Below, one piece after another: positions 1 through 9,463 of a DNA stretch of 64,000 bases (position 1 is its first letter; every line of letters begins with the position of its first letter). Under the pieces are notes generated by a model. That model saw nothing but the letters and a program-made list of their open reading frames with translations, had not been told where the DNA came from and made no database searches. Source of the DNA: an uncultured archaeon (lineage in GTDB: Archaea > Nanobdellota > Nanobdellia > Woesearchaeales > CAIVOO01); assembly GCA_903904885.1 (NCBI GenBank), contig CAIVED010000012.1, positions 98,130 through 162,129 on the forward strand. Reading direction: 5' to 3'. Both the position numbers and the translations under genes were made by a program.

Positions 1-921
1 CTCCTGGCCCTTCCAGTCCGTTGGGCAGAACCAGAACATCTGCCTTGCGGTCATGTTTCCAGCTGGTGAAGGGACTGTTTCAGCAGGATTTTCCACTGAT
101 ATGTATTTGCAGACCTCTGAACCGCCCCACACATCAGGCCTTGTGTTTTCTGTAACCGTAATATTCCACGAAGAAGGCAACAAAGATTTTATTGTATTCT
201 CCGGAGACTGGTTTTTGGCAGTTTTATTCCCGCAGAACCGGTTCCACAAATCCTGATTGTACTTTATTTCCCCCCGGAAATCGACTGCCTCGGCAGCAAT
301 CTTATTCACCCAAACTTCTGAGAGATTAAGCGAATTGTATTCCTGAGTGTGATTTTGCTTTAGGTTTTCGAGAGCGCCGAGCATCAGGTTGATATTCTCT
401 ATGGATTTCAGCTTGTTGCCTATTGACTCGTTAACATCGGGCGCGTTCTTGCATGATACGCCATACTTATCCAAATTTGACTTGTAGGTTTTCCCGCTGA
501 GGCGGTAGTATTTTTCAGCCTCAACAAGATAGGAGCGGAAATCTGCAAGCAGATTAACTGCATCATCTCCGACAACTGTCTGGTATTCTCCAGTGACCTT
601 GTCCATCTCTTCAAAATTTAACGGATTAGGATATCTCGGATGCGAACTAAGGTAGTATATTCCCCGGGAATAGTCTGAAAATGATATATTATGCGCCCGG
701 TCTATCTTGTTTACCAGCTCCATTCCCTCAGAGAAGCTGCCTGCCCGTTTAATTGATAAAAATTTGAACCATTCAGGCTTCTGCATTGCTACAACAAAAG
801 CCGCAAGAACTATGAATATAAGTATAATGGCAGGCAAAACCCATCTGCTCCCATCATTTTCCTTCTGCAGCTTTTTAGCGACAGCTGCCTTTTTCTTCCG
901 GACAACCTTCTTTTTTGCCAT
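1..921 (-). CDS. Membrane-anchored extracytoplasmic protein of unknown function (C-terminus cut by window edge)
   Basis: The frame is open from the ATG at 921 to base 1 (307 codons), so the gene is partial at its 3' end. The first 25 residues are very basic (MAKKKVVRKKKAAVAKK), followed by one strongly hydrophobic segment at about residues 27-46. This predicts an N-in, C-out anchored protein. The outer part has several N-x-S/T sequons and scattered Cys. No domain is recognised. It could belong to the set of secreted single-TM proteins common in this window. The reading frame is certain; function is unknown. Confidence 0.7.
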   Translation of the reverse strand, partial: MAKKKVVRKKKAAVAKKLQKENDGSRWVLPAIILIFIVLAAFVVAMQKPEWFKFLSIKRAGSFSEGMELVNKIDRAHNISFSDYSRGIYYLSSHPRYPNPLNFEEMDKVTGEYQTVVGDDAVNLLADFRSYLVEAEKYYRLSGKTYKSNLDKYGVSCKNAPDVNESIGNKLKSIENINLMLGALENLKQNHTQEYNSLNLSEVWVNKIAAEAVDFRGEIKYNQDLWNRFCGNKTAKNQSPENTIKSLLPSSWNITVTENTRPDVWGGSEVCKYISVENPAETVPSPAGNMTARQMFWFCPTDWKGQE

Positions 922-960
922 TGAGAACAGGAAACCAGGGCATATTTAAAGGTTGTGAAA

Positions 961-1776
961 TTAAAACACAGAAGTTTTCGTAAAAGGAATTTTCAGGGCA
1001 TTAAGCATTCCCACAATCCTCTCCTTGTGCTCGCCCAATCCTTTCCAGTCAAGAATGACAAGTTCAGCCATGGCAGGATATGTTTTTTTCATTGCCTGGA
1101 TTAGCAAATCCTCGTTAAGGTTCTCCAGGTTGTATTTCGGGCAGACATGGGAAACTGCTATGTCAGTTTTTATCATGATTTTTTTGAAATTCGGGGTCGT
1201 GTGCAAGCCACCGATTCCTATTGCGGTTTTCGGCATGGAAGGAGTTGTCATGTTTATGTGAGCAATTGCCATTGCGATTGTTTCCGCAGCATCCTTGTTG
1301 TCCCACTGCTTTGGCGTGCTGCCAATCTCAATGAACATCGCCGGCTTTTCAAGATAGGGGCCGTGGTGGGTGCATTCCTGCACAACCTCAAACCCGCTTC
1401 TGTTATTTTTCTCAAGGAAATTCAATGCCGCCTTCAGGTAATTCGCAGGCGAGACGCAGAGTGTTTTGTCTTTCCCGCCGTATTCCTTGTCGGCAAGTCC
1501 CCAGTTTCCTATTCCATGAACTGACAATGATGGAATTCCTGATTGCGACTTGTGCTTTGTGGCGAAAACATAGATGTCTGCCTGAATCTTTTTGTCAATG
1601 TTCTCGCAGTTGATTGAATCGGTCTTTGTAGAAAACAATTTGATATTCTGAAATTTGTAGACAGGATAGCCGTCAAACTCCTGCTTTGTATCCTCAAAAT
1701 CATACATCCGCATGAGGGCTTCCTTTATCGTAACGCCAGCCAAATCCTTTGTCGAGACGATTACAGCGAAGTTCAT
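961..1776 (-). CDS. dtdA: D-aminoacyl-tRNA deacylase, archaeal DtdA/GEK1 type
   Basis: Predicted to hydrolyse D-amino acids from mischarged tRNA in the cytoplasm, as known for the archaeal/plant DtdA family. About 271 aa, normal for the family. Conserved family segments are visible: HGIGNWG, ECTHHGP, FIEIGSTPKQW and GIGGLHTTPNF, with the paired His residues expected at a metal or active site. I chose the ATG at 1776 (MNFAVIVST) over longer alternatives because a TTTAAA box lies about 25 bases upstream, fitting leaderless initiation. It stands alone between an anchored protein and the divergent AbrB operon. Confidence 0.9.
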   Translation of the reverse strand: MNFAVIVSTKDLAGVTIKEALMRMYDFEDTKQEFDGYPVYKFQNIKLFSTKTDSINCENIDKKIQADIYVFATKHKSQSGIPSLSVHGIGNWGLADKEYGGKDKTLCVSPANYLKAALNFLEKNNRSGFEVVQECTHHGPYLEKPAMFIEIGSTPKQWDNKDAAETIAMAIAHINMTTPSMPKTAIGIGGLHTTPNFKKIMIKTDIAVSHVCPKYNLENLNEDLLIQAMKKTYPAMAELVILDWKGLGEHKERIVGMLNALKIPFTKTSVF

Positions 1777-1875
1777 GGAACATGCTAGATTTTCTGGATT
1801 TTTTAAAGGTTTGGCTATAAAATGCACCAAAACCGCAACATTTAAATATAAGTATTTTTAATAGTACTTAAATTT

Positions 1876-1887
1876 GTATTTAAATTA
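1876..1887 (+). promoter_or_regulatory. TATA box of the AbrB-like / aCPSF2 / calcium transport operon
   Basis: TATTTAAATT is centred near 1882, about 30 bases before the ATG at 1913, so transcription should start a few bases before that codon. The five genes that follow are tightly packed on the same strand. Confidence 0.5.
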
Positions 1888-1912
1888 ATCAAAAAATAAG
1901 TATATTCCAGAA

Positions 1913-2077
1913 ATGACGACGATTAAACGTAAACTCTACAAGCGGGGCAGTTCCTTCGAGACCACAATCCCCATGCCGCTTCTATTTGCACTTGACATGA
2001 AGAAAAAGCACAGTGTCATATTCAATTTTGACAGGAAAACAAACAAGTGGCATATCGAATTTGAGGAGGCAAAATGA
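1913..2077 (+). CDS. Small AbrB/SpoVT-like protein
   Basis: 54 aa. The sequence KLYKRGSSFETTIPMPLL resembles the swapped-hairpin AbrB fold, where a K/R-x-G-x-S-hydrophobic-x-x-T-I-P pattern starts the domain. It may act as a small DNA-binding or antitoxin-like regulator of the operon it heads. Its TGA overlaps the ATG of the nuclease gene (ATGA at 2074-2077), which indicates translational coupling. The fold assignment is from pattern only. No DNA target is evident. Confidence 0.65.
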   Translation: MTTIKRKLYKRGSSFETTIPMPLLFALDMKKKHSVIFNFDRKTNKWHIEFEEAK

Positions 2078-3348
2078 AAATACTAATCCACGGAGCAGGA
2101 AGGGAAGTCGGCAGAAGCTGCATAGAAGTACAATCAAAGGACGGAGAGTTCCTGCTGGACTGCGGAGTAAAACTAAGCGTTGGCGGGATGGAATACCCGA
2201 CAAGGACCGACACAAAAAACATTGACGCGGTTTTCATCAGCCACGCGCATCTTGACCATACTGGCTGTTTGCCGTTGTTCGACCACCAGGGGCTGTTCTG
2301 CCCGGTTTTTGCAACGCCCATGACCAAGGCAATAACAAAAATCCTCCTGCTTGATTCATTTGAAATCGAAATGGCTGAAAGGCACGGCGATGTTGCCTAC
2401 AAAAAAAGGGACGTTGAAAGAATCGGCGAATCAATAATCACAGTCAGTTATAATGAATGGAACAAAATCCACGGGATTGAATGGAAATTCTATGACGCAG
2501 GCCACATTCCCGGAAGTTCTTCTGTGATGATAAAAACAGAGGGCAAGACGATTCTCTACACCGGCGACATCAACACAGAGGAAACTCTTTTGATGCAGAG
2601 AATCAATGACAATTACGATGAACCGATTGACATACTGATAATCGAATCAACCTACGGAAACAGAAGCCACCCTGAAAGAAGCAAAACAGAGGAGGAGTTT
2701 CTTAATCTTGTTGAAGAAAAAATAAAACAGGGAACAGTTCTTTTGCCGTGCTTCGCGGTCGGAAGGGCCCAGGAGATTCTTCTGCTGCTGCAGAGAAGGA
2801 AATGGAATGAAAAAATCTACGTTGACGGCATGGCAAGGGAAGTGACAGAACTGCTGCTCAGCCACCCAAATACATACAAGAACCCGGCAGGGCTGAGAAA
2901 GGCATACAACAGCGCAATGCAAATCAGGGGAAGCCATGACCGGGACTCAATAATCAGCCGCAATGAAAAAGCAATTTTCATAACAACATCGGGAATGCTT
3001 GACGGAGGACCGATAGTGAGGTATCTAGAGAATTTCTGCAACAACCCGAATGTTTCAGTAATATTAACCGGCTACCAGGTTAGGGACAGCAACGGCAGGA
3101 TGCTTGTTGAAAGCAAAAAAATCCGGCTGAACAGAAGGACAGTTGATGTCAAATGCTTTGTGAAGCAGTTCGACTTCAGCGCCCATGCAGGGATGGAAGG
3201 GCTGCATGCGCTAATCAAAAAAATAAGCCCAAAAACAGTGATAATAAACCACGGCGACGAAGCAGAGGCAGAAGATTTGGGAAAATTCTGCGCGAAAATG
3301 AAAATAAAAACATTTGTTCCGAAAACAGGGGAAGTGATTGAAATATGA
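2074..3348 (+). CDS. Archaeal beta-CASP ribonuclease (aCPSF2/RNase J-like)
   Basis: A 424-aa metallo-beta-lactamase/beta-CASP protein predicted to cut or trim RNA in the cytoplasm. The Zn site motif SHAHLDHTG is near residue 52. YDAGHIPGSS, YTGDINTEET, the ESTYGNRSHP segment, SGMLDGGPI and the C-terminal FSAHAG and INHGDE motifs follow in the order expected for the family. It lacks the N-terminal KH domains of aCPSF1, so it fits the shorter aCPSF2 class. Coupled by ATGA to the AbrB-like gene upstream and by a 4-base overlap to the Zn protein downstream. Confidence 0.9.
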   Translation: MKILIHGAGREVGRSCIEVQSKDGEFLLDCGVKLSVGGMEYPTRTDTKNIDAVFISHAHLDHTGCLPLFDHQGLFCPVFATPMTKAITKILLLDSFEIEMAERHGDVAYKKRDVERIGESIITVSYNEWNKIHGIEWKFYDAGHIPGSSSVMIKTEGKTILYTGDINTEETLLMQRINDNYDEPIDILIIESTYGNRSHPERSKTEEEFLNLVEEKIKQGTVLLPCFAVGRAQEILLLLQRRKWNEKIYVDGMAREVTELLLSHPNTYKNPAGLRKAYNSAMQIRGSHDRDSIISRNEKAIFITTSGMLDGGPIVRYLENFCNNPNVSVILTGYQVRDSNGRMLVESKKIRLNRRTVDVKCFVKQFDFSAHAGMEGLHALIKKISPKTVIINHGDEAEAEDLGKFCAKMKIKTFVPKTGEVIEI

Positions 3349-3635
3349 AAAAAATAGTCTGGCTTATCAACAGCATGGACCTTGAGGAATTGAGGGATTT
3401 GCAGAAAGATATCGAAAACAACAGTGAAATAATTAAAAAAGCGCTGTGGAGCAGGATGCAGGATTTAAGCAACTCAGACAAATTCTGTGCAACCTGCTTC
3501 CGTGAGCTGAAAAACCCGAAATACACGCTTATTGTCGGGGACAAATTCAAGAGAAGGCTTTCATTCTGCGAAATCGACTGCTTCCACCACTATCTCAGGA
3601 ATGTTGAGGAGCTGAGAGAAGAGCTTATGCACTAA
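3345..3635 (+). CDS. Small protein with a treble-clef-like Cys cluster
   Basis: 96 aa. An N-terminal helical half (SMDLEELRDLQKDIENN) is followed by CATC and then CEIDC, each C-x2-C or C-x3-C, which together could bind one zinc. The start overlaps the end of the nuclease gene (ATGA), and the P-type ATPase begins 2 bases after its stop, so it is in the operon. I do not recognise a family. It may be a partner of the nuclease or a nucleic-acid-binding adaptor; this is inference. Confidence 0.7.
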   Translation: MKKIVWLINSMDLEELRDLQKDIENNSEIIKKALWSRMQDLSNSDKFCATCFRELKNPKYTLIVGDKFKRRLSFCEIDCFHHYLRNVEELREELMH

Positions 3636-3636
3636 C

Positions 3637-6237
3637 ATGTTTCATGAAAAAACCGTTGAAAAAATATTTGAAGAGCTTGGGAGCTCAAAAAAAGGCCTGA
3701 CAGGCCAGGAAGCCAGAATCCGCATTGAAAAATACGGAAAAAATGAGATAGTTGAAAAAGAAAAGATATCCGCCCTTAGAATATTTTTTGCCCAGTTCAA
3801 AAGCTTCCTTGTGGCAATACTTGTTTTTGCAACCATAATCGCCGCTGTTCTCGGCGAGTGGGTTGATGCCATTGCAATAGGAATAATACTGATACTTAAT
3901 GCCGTGCTTGGGCTTGTGCAGGAATACCGGGCTGAAAAGGCCATTGAAGCGCTGAAAAAGCTTGCAGCGCCAAAAGCCAGCGTGCTCAGGGACGGAATAA
4001 TATCAAAGGTTGACGCGTCAGAAATTGTTCCGGGCGACATAATAATTCTTGAGGCAGGGGACAAGATTCCTGCAGATGCGAGGCTGATTGAGCTGTTTAA
4101 TCTTGAAACCCATGAAGCTGCGCTGACAGGGGAAAGCACTCCCGTGAAAAAGGAAACCGGCATTCTCAATGAAAGTTCCATCGTGGCTGACCTGAAAAAC
4201 ATGGTTTTTTCAGGCACTGTTGTTACAAAAGGCAGGGCCACGGCCATCGTTGTCTCCACAGGAATGCATACTGAAATCGGCAGGATTGCAAAGCTTGTTG
4301 GCGAGACAAAAAGGGAGGAAACACCCCTGCAAAAAAGGCTCAGTTCCCTGGGAAAAACCCTGGGCTATATTATAATCGCGATAGCCGCCTTTGTTTTCAT
4401 AACCGGCTTTCTGCTGAACAAAACAACGCTGATTGACATGCTTCTTACTTCAATAAGCCTCGCTGTTGCAGCGATTCCCGAGGGGCTTCCTGCCATTGTA
4501 ACAATCTCCCTTGCAATCGGAATCCAGAGAATGGTAAGGAAAAACGCGCTGATGCGAAGGCTGCCATCAGTTGAAACACTTGGAAGCGTTGATGTCATCT
4601 GCACAGACAAAACCGGAACCCTGACAAAAAATGAGATGACTGTCAGGAAAATATTCGCAAACGATTCAGTAATTGACATATCCGGCGAAGGATACGCTCC
4701 TGAAGGAAAATTTTCAGCCGGAGGCAAACCTGCTGACGCAAGAAAATTTGACCTGCTGCTAAAGGCAGGCATACTCTGCAATGATGCAAAATTAAAGCCC
4801 CAACTGGGGGACCCGACAGAGATTGCGCTTATTGTGAGCGGGGAAAAGGCAGGCATTAAGGCGGATGAGCTGAACAGGCGGTTCAGGCGGATAGACGAGC
4901 TGCCATTTGATTCCGAAAGGAAGATGATGAGCACCCTTAATCATGATTGGAAAAATTATTTCATTTTCACAAAGGGCGCTGTTGAGAATGTCCTCAAAAA
5001 TTCAACGAGAATCATGGAAAATGGCAGGCCGAGGAAAATAAGCGAGAGTGATAGGCGGAAGATAGTTGAAACCAATAGGAAATTCGCAGAATCAGCGCTC
5101 AGGGTTCTTGCTTTCGCGTTCAAGCCATGCAAAAAAGAAAGAATAACTGAAAATGAGCTGGTGTTCATAGGACTTCAGGCAATGATTGACCCGCCGCGGG
5201 AGGATGCAAAGGCTGCTATGCTGAAATGCCGCAGGGCAGGCATCAGGGTTATAATGATAACCGGGGACCATGAAATAACTGCGCAGGCAATAGGCAGGGA
5301 ATTCGGACTTTCGGGAAATGTTATCAGCGGCAGGGAGCTTGAAAAGATAGCTGTTGAGGATTTAAGAAAATCGGTAAGGGAAACATCAATATTTGCGAGG
5401 GTTAACCCCGAGCACAAATTAAAAATCATTGAAGCCCTCAGGGCAAATGGCCACATTGTTGCCATGACCGGAGACGGGGTAAACGACGCCCCTGCGCTGA
5501 AAAAGGCAGACATCGGGATTGCCATGGGGATTACAGGCACTGATGTCGCGAAGGAGGCCTCTGACATGATACTTCTGGATGATAATTTTGCATCAATTGT
5601 AAATGCAATTGAGGAGGGCCGGGGCATTTTCGACAACATAAAGAAATTCATCGAGTACATGGTTTCAAGCAATTTCGGAGAAGTGCTCACCATTTTCGGG
5701 GCGATAATAATAGGGGCAATAATCAACTTCCCGCTGCCGCTCCTGGCGCTGCAGATTTTATGGATTAACCTGGTTACAGACGGGCTTCCCGCACTTGCCC
5801 TGAGCATGGAGCCCTATGACTCCGGGCTTATGCTGCAAAAGCCTACTAGAGGAAAAATAATAACCGGCAGCTCGTTTGTGAGAATGATTGCAACGGCAGC
5901 GGTTATGATGCTCGCCACGCTCTCAGTATTTTATGTCCTGCTTCCTGAGGAGGTTTACGCAAGGACTGCCGCATTTTCAACGCTTGTATTTTTGCAGATG
6001 TTCAATGTGCTGAACTGCAAATCAGAGAAAAAATCAGTGTTTTCCGTGTTATTTTCAAACTGGTACCTTATCGGAGCAATCGCAATTTCCGTTTTGCTCC
6101 AGGTTGCCGTAACCCTGCCGCCGCTAAGCGGCATATTCGGGACAACTGCACTCACATTTTATGACTGGATGCTTGTGCTTGCCGCATCAATCAGCGTGCT
6201 CGTATTCAGGGAAATTGAAAAAGTGGTGAAAAGATGA
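3637..6237 (+). CDS. Calcium-transporting P-type ATPase (P2A/SERCA-like)
   Basis: An 866-aa membrane pump using ATP to move cations, most likely Ca2+, out of the cytoplasm. It has the N-terminal cation-ATPase domain, the TGES actuator loop, the phosphorylation site DKTGTLTKNE and the hinge GDGVNDAPALKKADIG. M4 carries PEGLP, M5 carries FGEV and M6 carries NLVTDGLPA, which are the Ca2+-site patterns of SERCA-type pumps. Length and helix number are normal for the family. Its stop region overlaps the start of the exchanger gene, so two calcium-type transporters are translated together. Substrate is inferred from motifs. Confidence 0.92.
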   Translation: MFHEKTVEKIFEELGSSKKGLTGQEARIRIEKYGKNEIVEKEKISALRIFFAQFKSFLVAILVFATIIAAVLGEWVDAIAIGIILILNAVLGLVQEYRAEKAIEALKKLAAPKASVLRDGIISKVDASEIVPGDIIILEAGDKIPADARLIELFNLETHEAALTGESTPVKKETGILNESSIVADLKNMVFSGTVVTKGRATAIVVSTGMHTEIGRIAKLVGETKREETPLQKRLSSLGKTLGYIIIAIAAFVFITGFLLNKTTLIDMLLTSISLAVAAIPEGLPAIVTISLAIGIQRMVRKNALMRRLPSVETLGSVDVICTDKTGTLTKNEMTVRKIFANDSVIDISGEGYAPEGKFSAGGKPADARKFDLLLKAGILCNDAKLKPQLGDPTEIALIVSGEKAGIKADELNRRFRRIDELPFDSERKMMSTLNHDWKNYFIFTKGAVENVLKNSTRIMENGRPRKISESDRRKIVETNRKFAESALRVLAFAFKPCKKERITENELVFIGLQAMIDPPREDAKAAMLKCRRAGIRVIMITGDHEITAQAIGREFGLSGNVISGRELEKIAVEDLRKSVRETSIFARVNPEHKLKIIEALRANGHIVAMTGDGVNDAPALKKADIGIAMGITGTDVAKEASDMILLDDNFASIVNAIEEGRGIFDNIKKFIEYMVSSNFGEVLTIFGAIIIGAIINFPLPLLALQILWINLVTDGLPALALSMEPYDSGLMLQKPTRGKIITGSSFVRMIATAAVMMLATLSVFYVLLPEEVYARTAAFSTLVFLQMFNVLNCKSEKKSVFSVLFSNWYLIGAIAISVLLQVAVTLPPLSGIFGTTALTFYDWMLVLAASISVLVFREIEKVVKR

Positions 6238-7199
6238 TAAACCTCTTCCAGAATCCGCTGGTGATTAACCTCTTCATACTTGCCGCCAGCCTTTATATTC
6301 TTGTACGGGCCGCGGATTATATTGTTTTCGGGGTTTCCAGCTATGCAAAAAAACTGGGCATATCAGAATACCTTATTGGATTCCTTGTTGTTTCAGTCGG
6401 GATGTCAACCCCTGAGTTTGTCTCCTCGCTAATGGGCTCACTTGAGAAAAACAGCGGACTTATCCTTGGTTCTATTTTCGGGGCAGTAATTACAGCATTG
6501 CTTTTTATCCTTGGGCTTGCCGCGATTTTCGGCAGGAAAATAAGCCTTGAAAGCAGGCTGCTCAGGGAAAGCAGGCATTACCTGATGGTTCTTGCTGCGC
6601 TGCCAATTGCTTTTATTTTGACCGGGAAACTCCAGCGGTGGATGGGCATTGTCCTGATTGCTGCATTTTTTGCCTATATCATTTATCTGTGGAAAAAAGA
6701 AGGAACGTTCGGAAAATTAAAAGAGGATGTCAAGTTCAAGCTCCTTTGGAAAGACGCGCTTGTTTTCCTGATTGCCCTCGGCGCGCTTCTGCTTTCCGCA
6801 AGATGGATGGTGTTTTCTGCGGTGAATATTTCAGACATGCTGGGCATAAGCACGTTTCTTATTGCCCTGCTGGTAATAGGAATAAGCTCTTCACTGCCAG
6901 ACCTGATGGTCCAAATCAGATCGGTTAAAACAGGGCATACGCACATAGCATTCGGCGACATTCTGGGAAGCTGCCTTGTTGACATGCTTCTCGTGCTTGG
7001 GATTATTACAGTCATATCCCCGTTAACAATCGATTTTGGAGTTGTTATCCTGAGCCTGTTATTTTATCTTGGAGGCCTCGGCCTTGTTTTGTGGCTCATA
7101 AGAAACCGGGAGATGGACTACAGGCACGGCATTGTGATGGTGGGATTCTATCTGCTGTTCATTGCTCTGGAGATATTGGCTGAAGTGGGAGTGATTTGA
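6234..7199 (+). CDS. Sodium/calcium exchanger family membrane protein (CaCA)
   Basis: 321 aa with about ten hydrophobic helices. It has two inverted alpha repeats: VSVGMSTPEFVSSLMGS in the N-half and IGISSSLPDLMVQIRS in the C-half. The first keeps the acidic residue of the usual G-x-S-x-P-E motif; the second has Asp in its place. Predicted to exchange Ca2+ for Na+ or H+. The ATG overlaps the end of the ATPase gene (6234-6237), so both pumps are probably made in fixed ratio. Ion choice is inferred from the family and the neighbour. Confidence 0.85.
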   Translation: MINLFQNPLVINLFILAASLYILVRAADYIVFGVSSYAKKLGISEYLIGFLVVSVGMSTPEFVSSLMGSLEKNSGLILGSIFGAVITALLFILGLAAIFGRKISLESRLLRESRHYLMVLAALPIAFILTGKLQRWMGIVLIAAFFAYIIYLWKKEGTFGKLKEDVKFKLLWKDALVFLIALGALLLSARWMVFSAVNISDMLGISTFLIALLVIGISSSLPDLMVQIRSVKTGHTHIAFGDILGSCLVDMLLVLGIITVISPLTIDFGVVILSLLFYLGGLGLVLWLIRNREMDYRHGIVMVGFYLLFIALEILAEVGVI

Positions 7200-7257
7200 G
7201 AATATCACAGGCAATCGTCGCACCAACCTTTAAAAACAGCACACCCATTAAACAGCC

Positions 7258-8898
7258 ATGAACGCATTTTTTTCCGAACTAATCGAATCTGTGAAGGCAA
7301 AGAAGCTGTCAAAGGAGGACTTCTCCCGGCTAAAGCAGATTCTCTGCAAGAAATACAAGATAATTGAAGTGCCAACAGACGTAGCAATTCTTACCCATGC
7401 AGACAAGGAGGATTTGTCTTTCCTGAAGAAATATCTCAAGACAAAGCCGGTCAGAACCATCTCAGGGGTTGCTATTGTGGCAATAATGACAAAGCCGCAC
7501 AAATGCCCCCACGGAAAATGCACCTACTGCCCCGGCGGAGTTGATTCTGCATTCGGAGACGTACCTCAGAGCTACACAGGAAGGGAGCCTGCAACAATGA
7601 GGGGGATAAGGCTTGGATTTGACCCCTATCTTCAGGTTTTCTCAAGGCTGGAGCAGTACATAGTCACAGGCCATAACCCCGACAAGGTGGAATTGATAAT
7701 AATGGGAGGAACTTTCCCTTCACTGCCGAAAAAATACCAGGAAGAATTTGCTGCATTTGCTTTCAAGGCAATGAATGATTTTTCAAAATTGTTTTACAAA
7801 AAAGGAGAATTTGATTTTGACAAATTCCGGGATTTCTTCGAACTGCCAGGGAAGATCACTGACAAGGAAAGGGGAAAAAGGATTATTGAAAAGCTTAAAA
7901 AACAAAAGAAAACAGCAGACTTGGAAAAAGAGCAGAAGCTGAATGAAAAATCAGACATAAGATGCGTTGGCTTGACAATGGAAACAAGGCCGGATTATGC
8001 AACCGAAACGCAGGTGGAAGAAATGCTGAAACTCGGCGCAACAAGGGTTGAGGTTGGCGTCCAGAGTATTTTTGATGATGTTTTGAAAAAAATTGAGCGG
8101 GGCCACACAGTAAAAGAAACAATTGAAGCATTCAAAATTTTGAAAAACAATGGATTCAAGCTAAATGCGCACTACATGATTGGCCTGCCCGGCTCAGGCA
8201 GGGAAAAAGACATTGAAGGCCTGAAAAAGTTATTTTCCGACGAAAACTTCAGGCCTGACATGCTTAAGATATATCCCTGCATTGTCACAAAAGGAACAAG
8301 GGTCTATGATGACTGGAAAAAAGGAGAGTATAAAGCATTGACAACAGAAGAAGCCGGGGAAATAATTTCAGAGGCAAAGAGAATTGTGCCGGAATACTGC
8401 AGGATTATGAGGATTCAGAGGGATATTCCCTCCACAGTCATTGAAGCCGGGCCGAAGATGACAAACCTGAGGCAGTATGTCAAAGAATTGATGGATAAAA
8501 AAGGAATAACGTGCAGATGCATACGCTGCAGGGAAATACAGAACAGGGAAATAAAAAATCCTGAACTTAAAGTCCTGGAATATGATGCCTCCGGGGGAAA
8601 AGAATATTTCATTTCAATTGAGGAAAATGATTTTATTATCGGATTCTGCCGTCTGAGAATTGCTGATGGCACCGCCTTTGTGAGAGAACTGCATGTCTAC
8701 GGCTCTGCCGAGGAAATCGGAGAAAAAGGGCAGACCCAGCACAGGGGTTTCGGGAAGCAGCTGATGAAAAAGGCAGAGGAAATTGCCAAAAAGAATAAGG
8801 TTAAAAAAATAAAAGTGATTTCCGGTGTTGGTGTAAGAGAGTATTACAGGAAGCTGGGCTACAAAAAGGAAAAGGAGTACATGGTTAAAAAAGTTTAA
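7258..8898 (+). CDS. elp3: Elp3: tRNA uridine-34 acetyl/carboxymethyl-transferring radical SAM enzyme
   Basis: A 546-aa enzyme that starts wobble-uridine carboxymethylation on tRNA. The radical-SAM cluster is KCPHGKCTYCPGG with C83, C88 and C91. MGGTFPSLP, GLTMETRPDYAT, VEVGVQSIFDD and NAHYMIGLPGS are Elp3 core motifs. The C-terminal third is a GNAT domain with HRGFGKQLMKKAEEIA as the acetyl-CoA loop. Length is normal. A TTTAAA box about 25 bases upstream supports the ATG at 7258. The HD-domain gene starts one base after the stop. Confidence 0.95.
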   Translation: MNAFFSELIESVKAKKLSKEDFSRLKQILCKKYKIIEVPTDVAILTHADKEDLSFLKKYLKTKPVRTISGVAIVAIMTKPHKCPHGKCTYCPGGVDSAFGDVPQSYTGREPATMRGIRLGFDPYLQVFSRLEQYIVTGHNPDKVELIIMGGTFPSLPKKYQEEFAAFAFKAMNDFSKLFYKKGEFDFDKFRDFFELPGKITDKERGKRIIEKLKKQKKTADLEKEQKLNEKSDIRCVGLTMETRPDYATETQVEEMLKLGATRVEVGVQSIFDDVLKKIERGHTVKETIEAFKILKNNGFKLNAHYMIGLPGSGREKDIEGLKKLFSDENFRPDMLKIYPCIVTKGTRVYDDWKKGEYKALTTEEAGEIISEAKRIVPEYCRIMRIQRDIPSTVIEAGPKMTNLRQYVKELMDKKGITCRCIRCREIQNREIKNPELKVLEYDASGGKEYFISIEENDFIIGFCRLRIADGTAFVRELHVYGSAEEIGEKGQTQHRGFGKQLMKKAEEIAKKNKVKKIKVISGVGVREYYRKLGYKKEKEYMVKKV

Positions 8899-8899
8899 A

Positions 8900-9463
8900 A
8901 TGCCAACCATTAACGACATTCACAAACTAAGAATTTTTAACAGGCTTAAAAGTGTGTACCGGCTTAATTCTGTAGGAAAAAGAAAAGAGAGCTCTGCAGA
9001 ACACTCCTGGAGCTGCCTGATTTTAGCGGATTTTTTTCTCTCAAAAACAAAAAGAAAAATCAACCGGCTGAAGGTTTATGAGCTGCTGATGTACCATGAC
9101 GTTGTTGAAATAGAGGCAGGAGATACTCCCCTGCATCCTAAAATGAAAAAAATAAATAAAAATGAAAGAGAGCAGAAAGCAGTTCAGATTCTCAGGAAGA
9201 AACTTCCATCCCCGGTTAACAGCAAATTTGCAAGACTGTTCAATGAGTTTGAAGCCCAGAAAACAATAGAATCAAAATTTGCAAAGGCAATAGACACCCT
9301 TGACGCACAGATACATGAAATGGACTACAAAAAAGACTGGAAGGGCTGGTCTGCTGAGTTCTTAATAGACCAAAAATCAAATTACTTTGAGGAATTTCCC
9401 GAGATTAAAAAGACATTCAACCAATTAATGGAGTATCTTGTTAAAAATGGGTATTTTAAGTAA
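8900..9463 (+). CDS. HD-domain hydrolase, YfbR/HDDC2-like nucleotidase
   Basis: 187 aa. The HD metal motifs are in order: AEHSW (H), then LLMYHDVVEIEAGDTP (HD) and, later, AIDTLDAQIHEM (distal D). This pattern matches the HDDC2/YfbR group of 5'-deoxynucleotidases that act on nucleoside monophosphates. It follows elp3 with a one-base gap and probably shares its transcript. Substrate not provable from sequence. Confidence 0.82.
   Translation: MPTINDIHKLRIFNRLKSVYRLNSVGKRKESSAEHSWSCLILADFFLSKTKRKINRLKVYELLMYHDVVEIEAGDTPLHPKMKKINKNEREQKAVQILRKKLPSPVNSKFARLFNEFEAQKTIESKFAKAIDTLDAQIHEMDYKKDWKGWSAEFLIDQKSNYFEEFPEIKKTFNQLMEYLVKNGYFK

Noticed and set aside
3642..4259. Long minus-strand frame opposite the P-type ATPase
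   Set aside because: It is an antisense shadow of a clear gene, with no motifs or promoter. The same holds for the minus frames at 4365-4934, 5175-5807, 52327-52800 and 53080-53637, and the + frames at 45669-46196 and 25920-26468.
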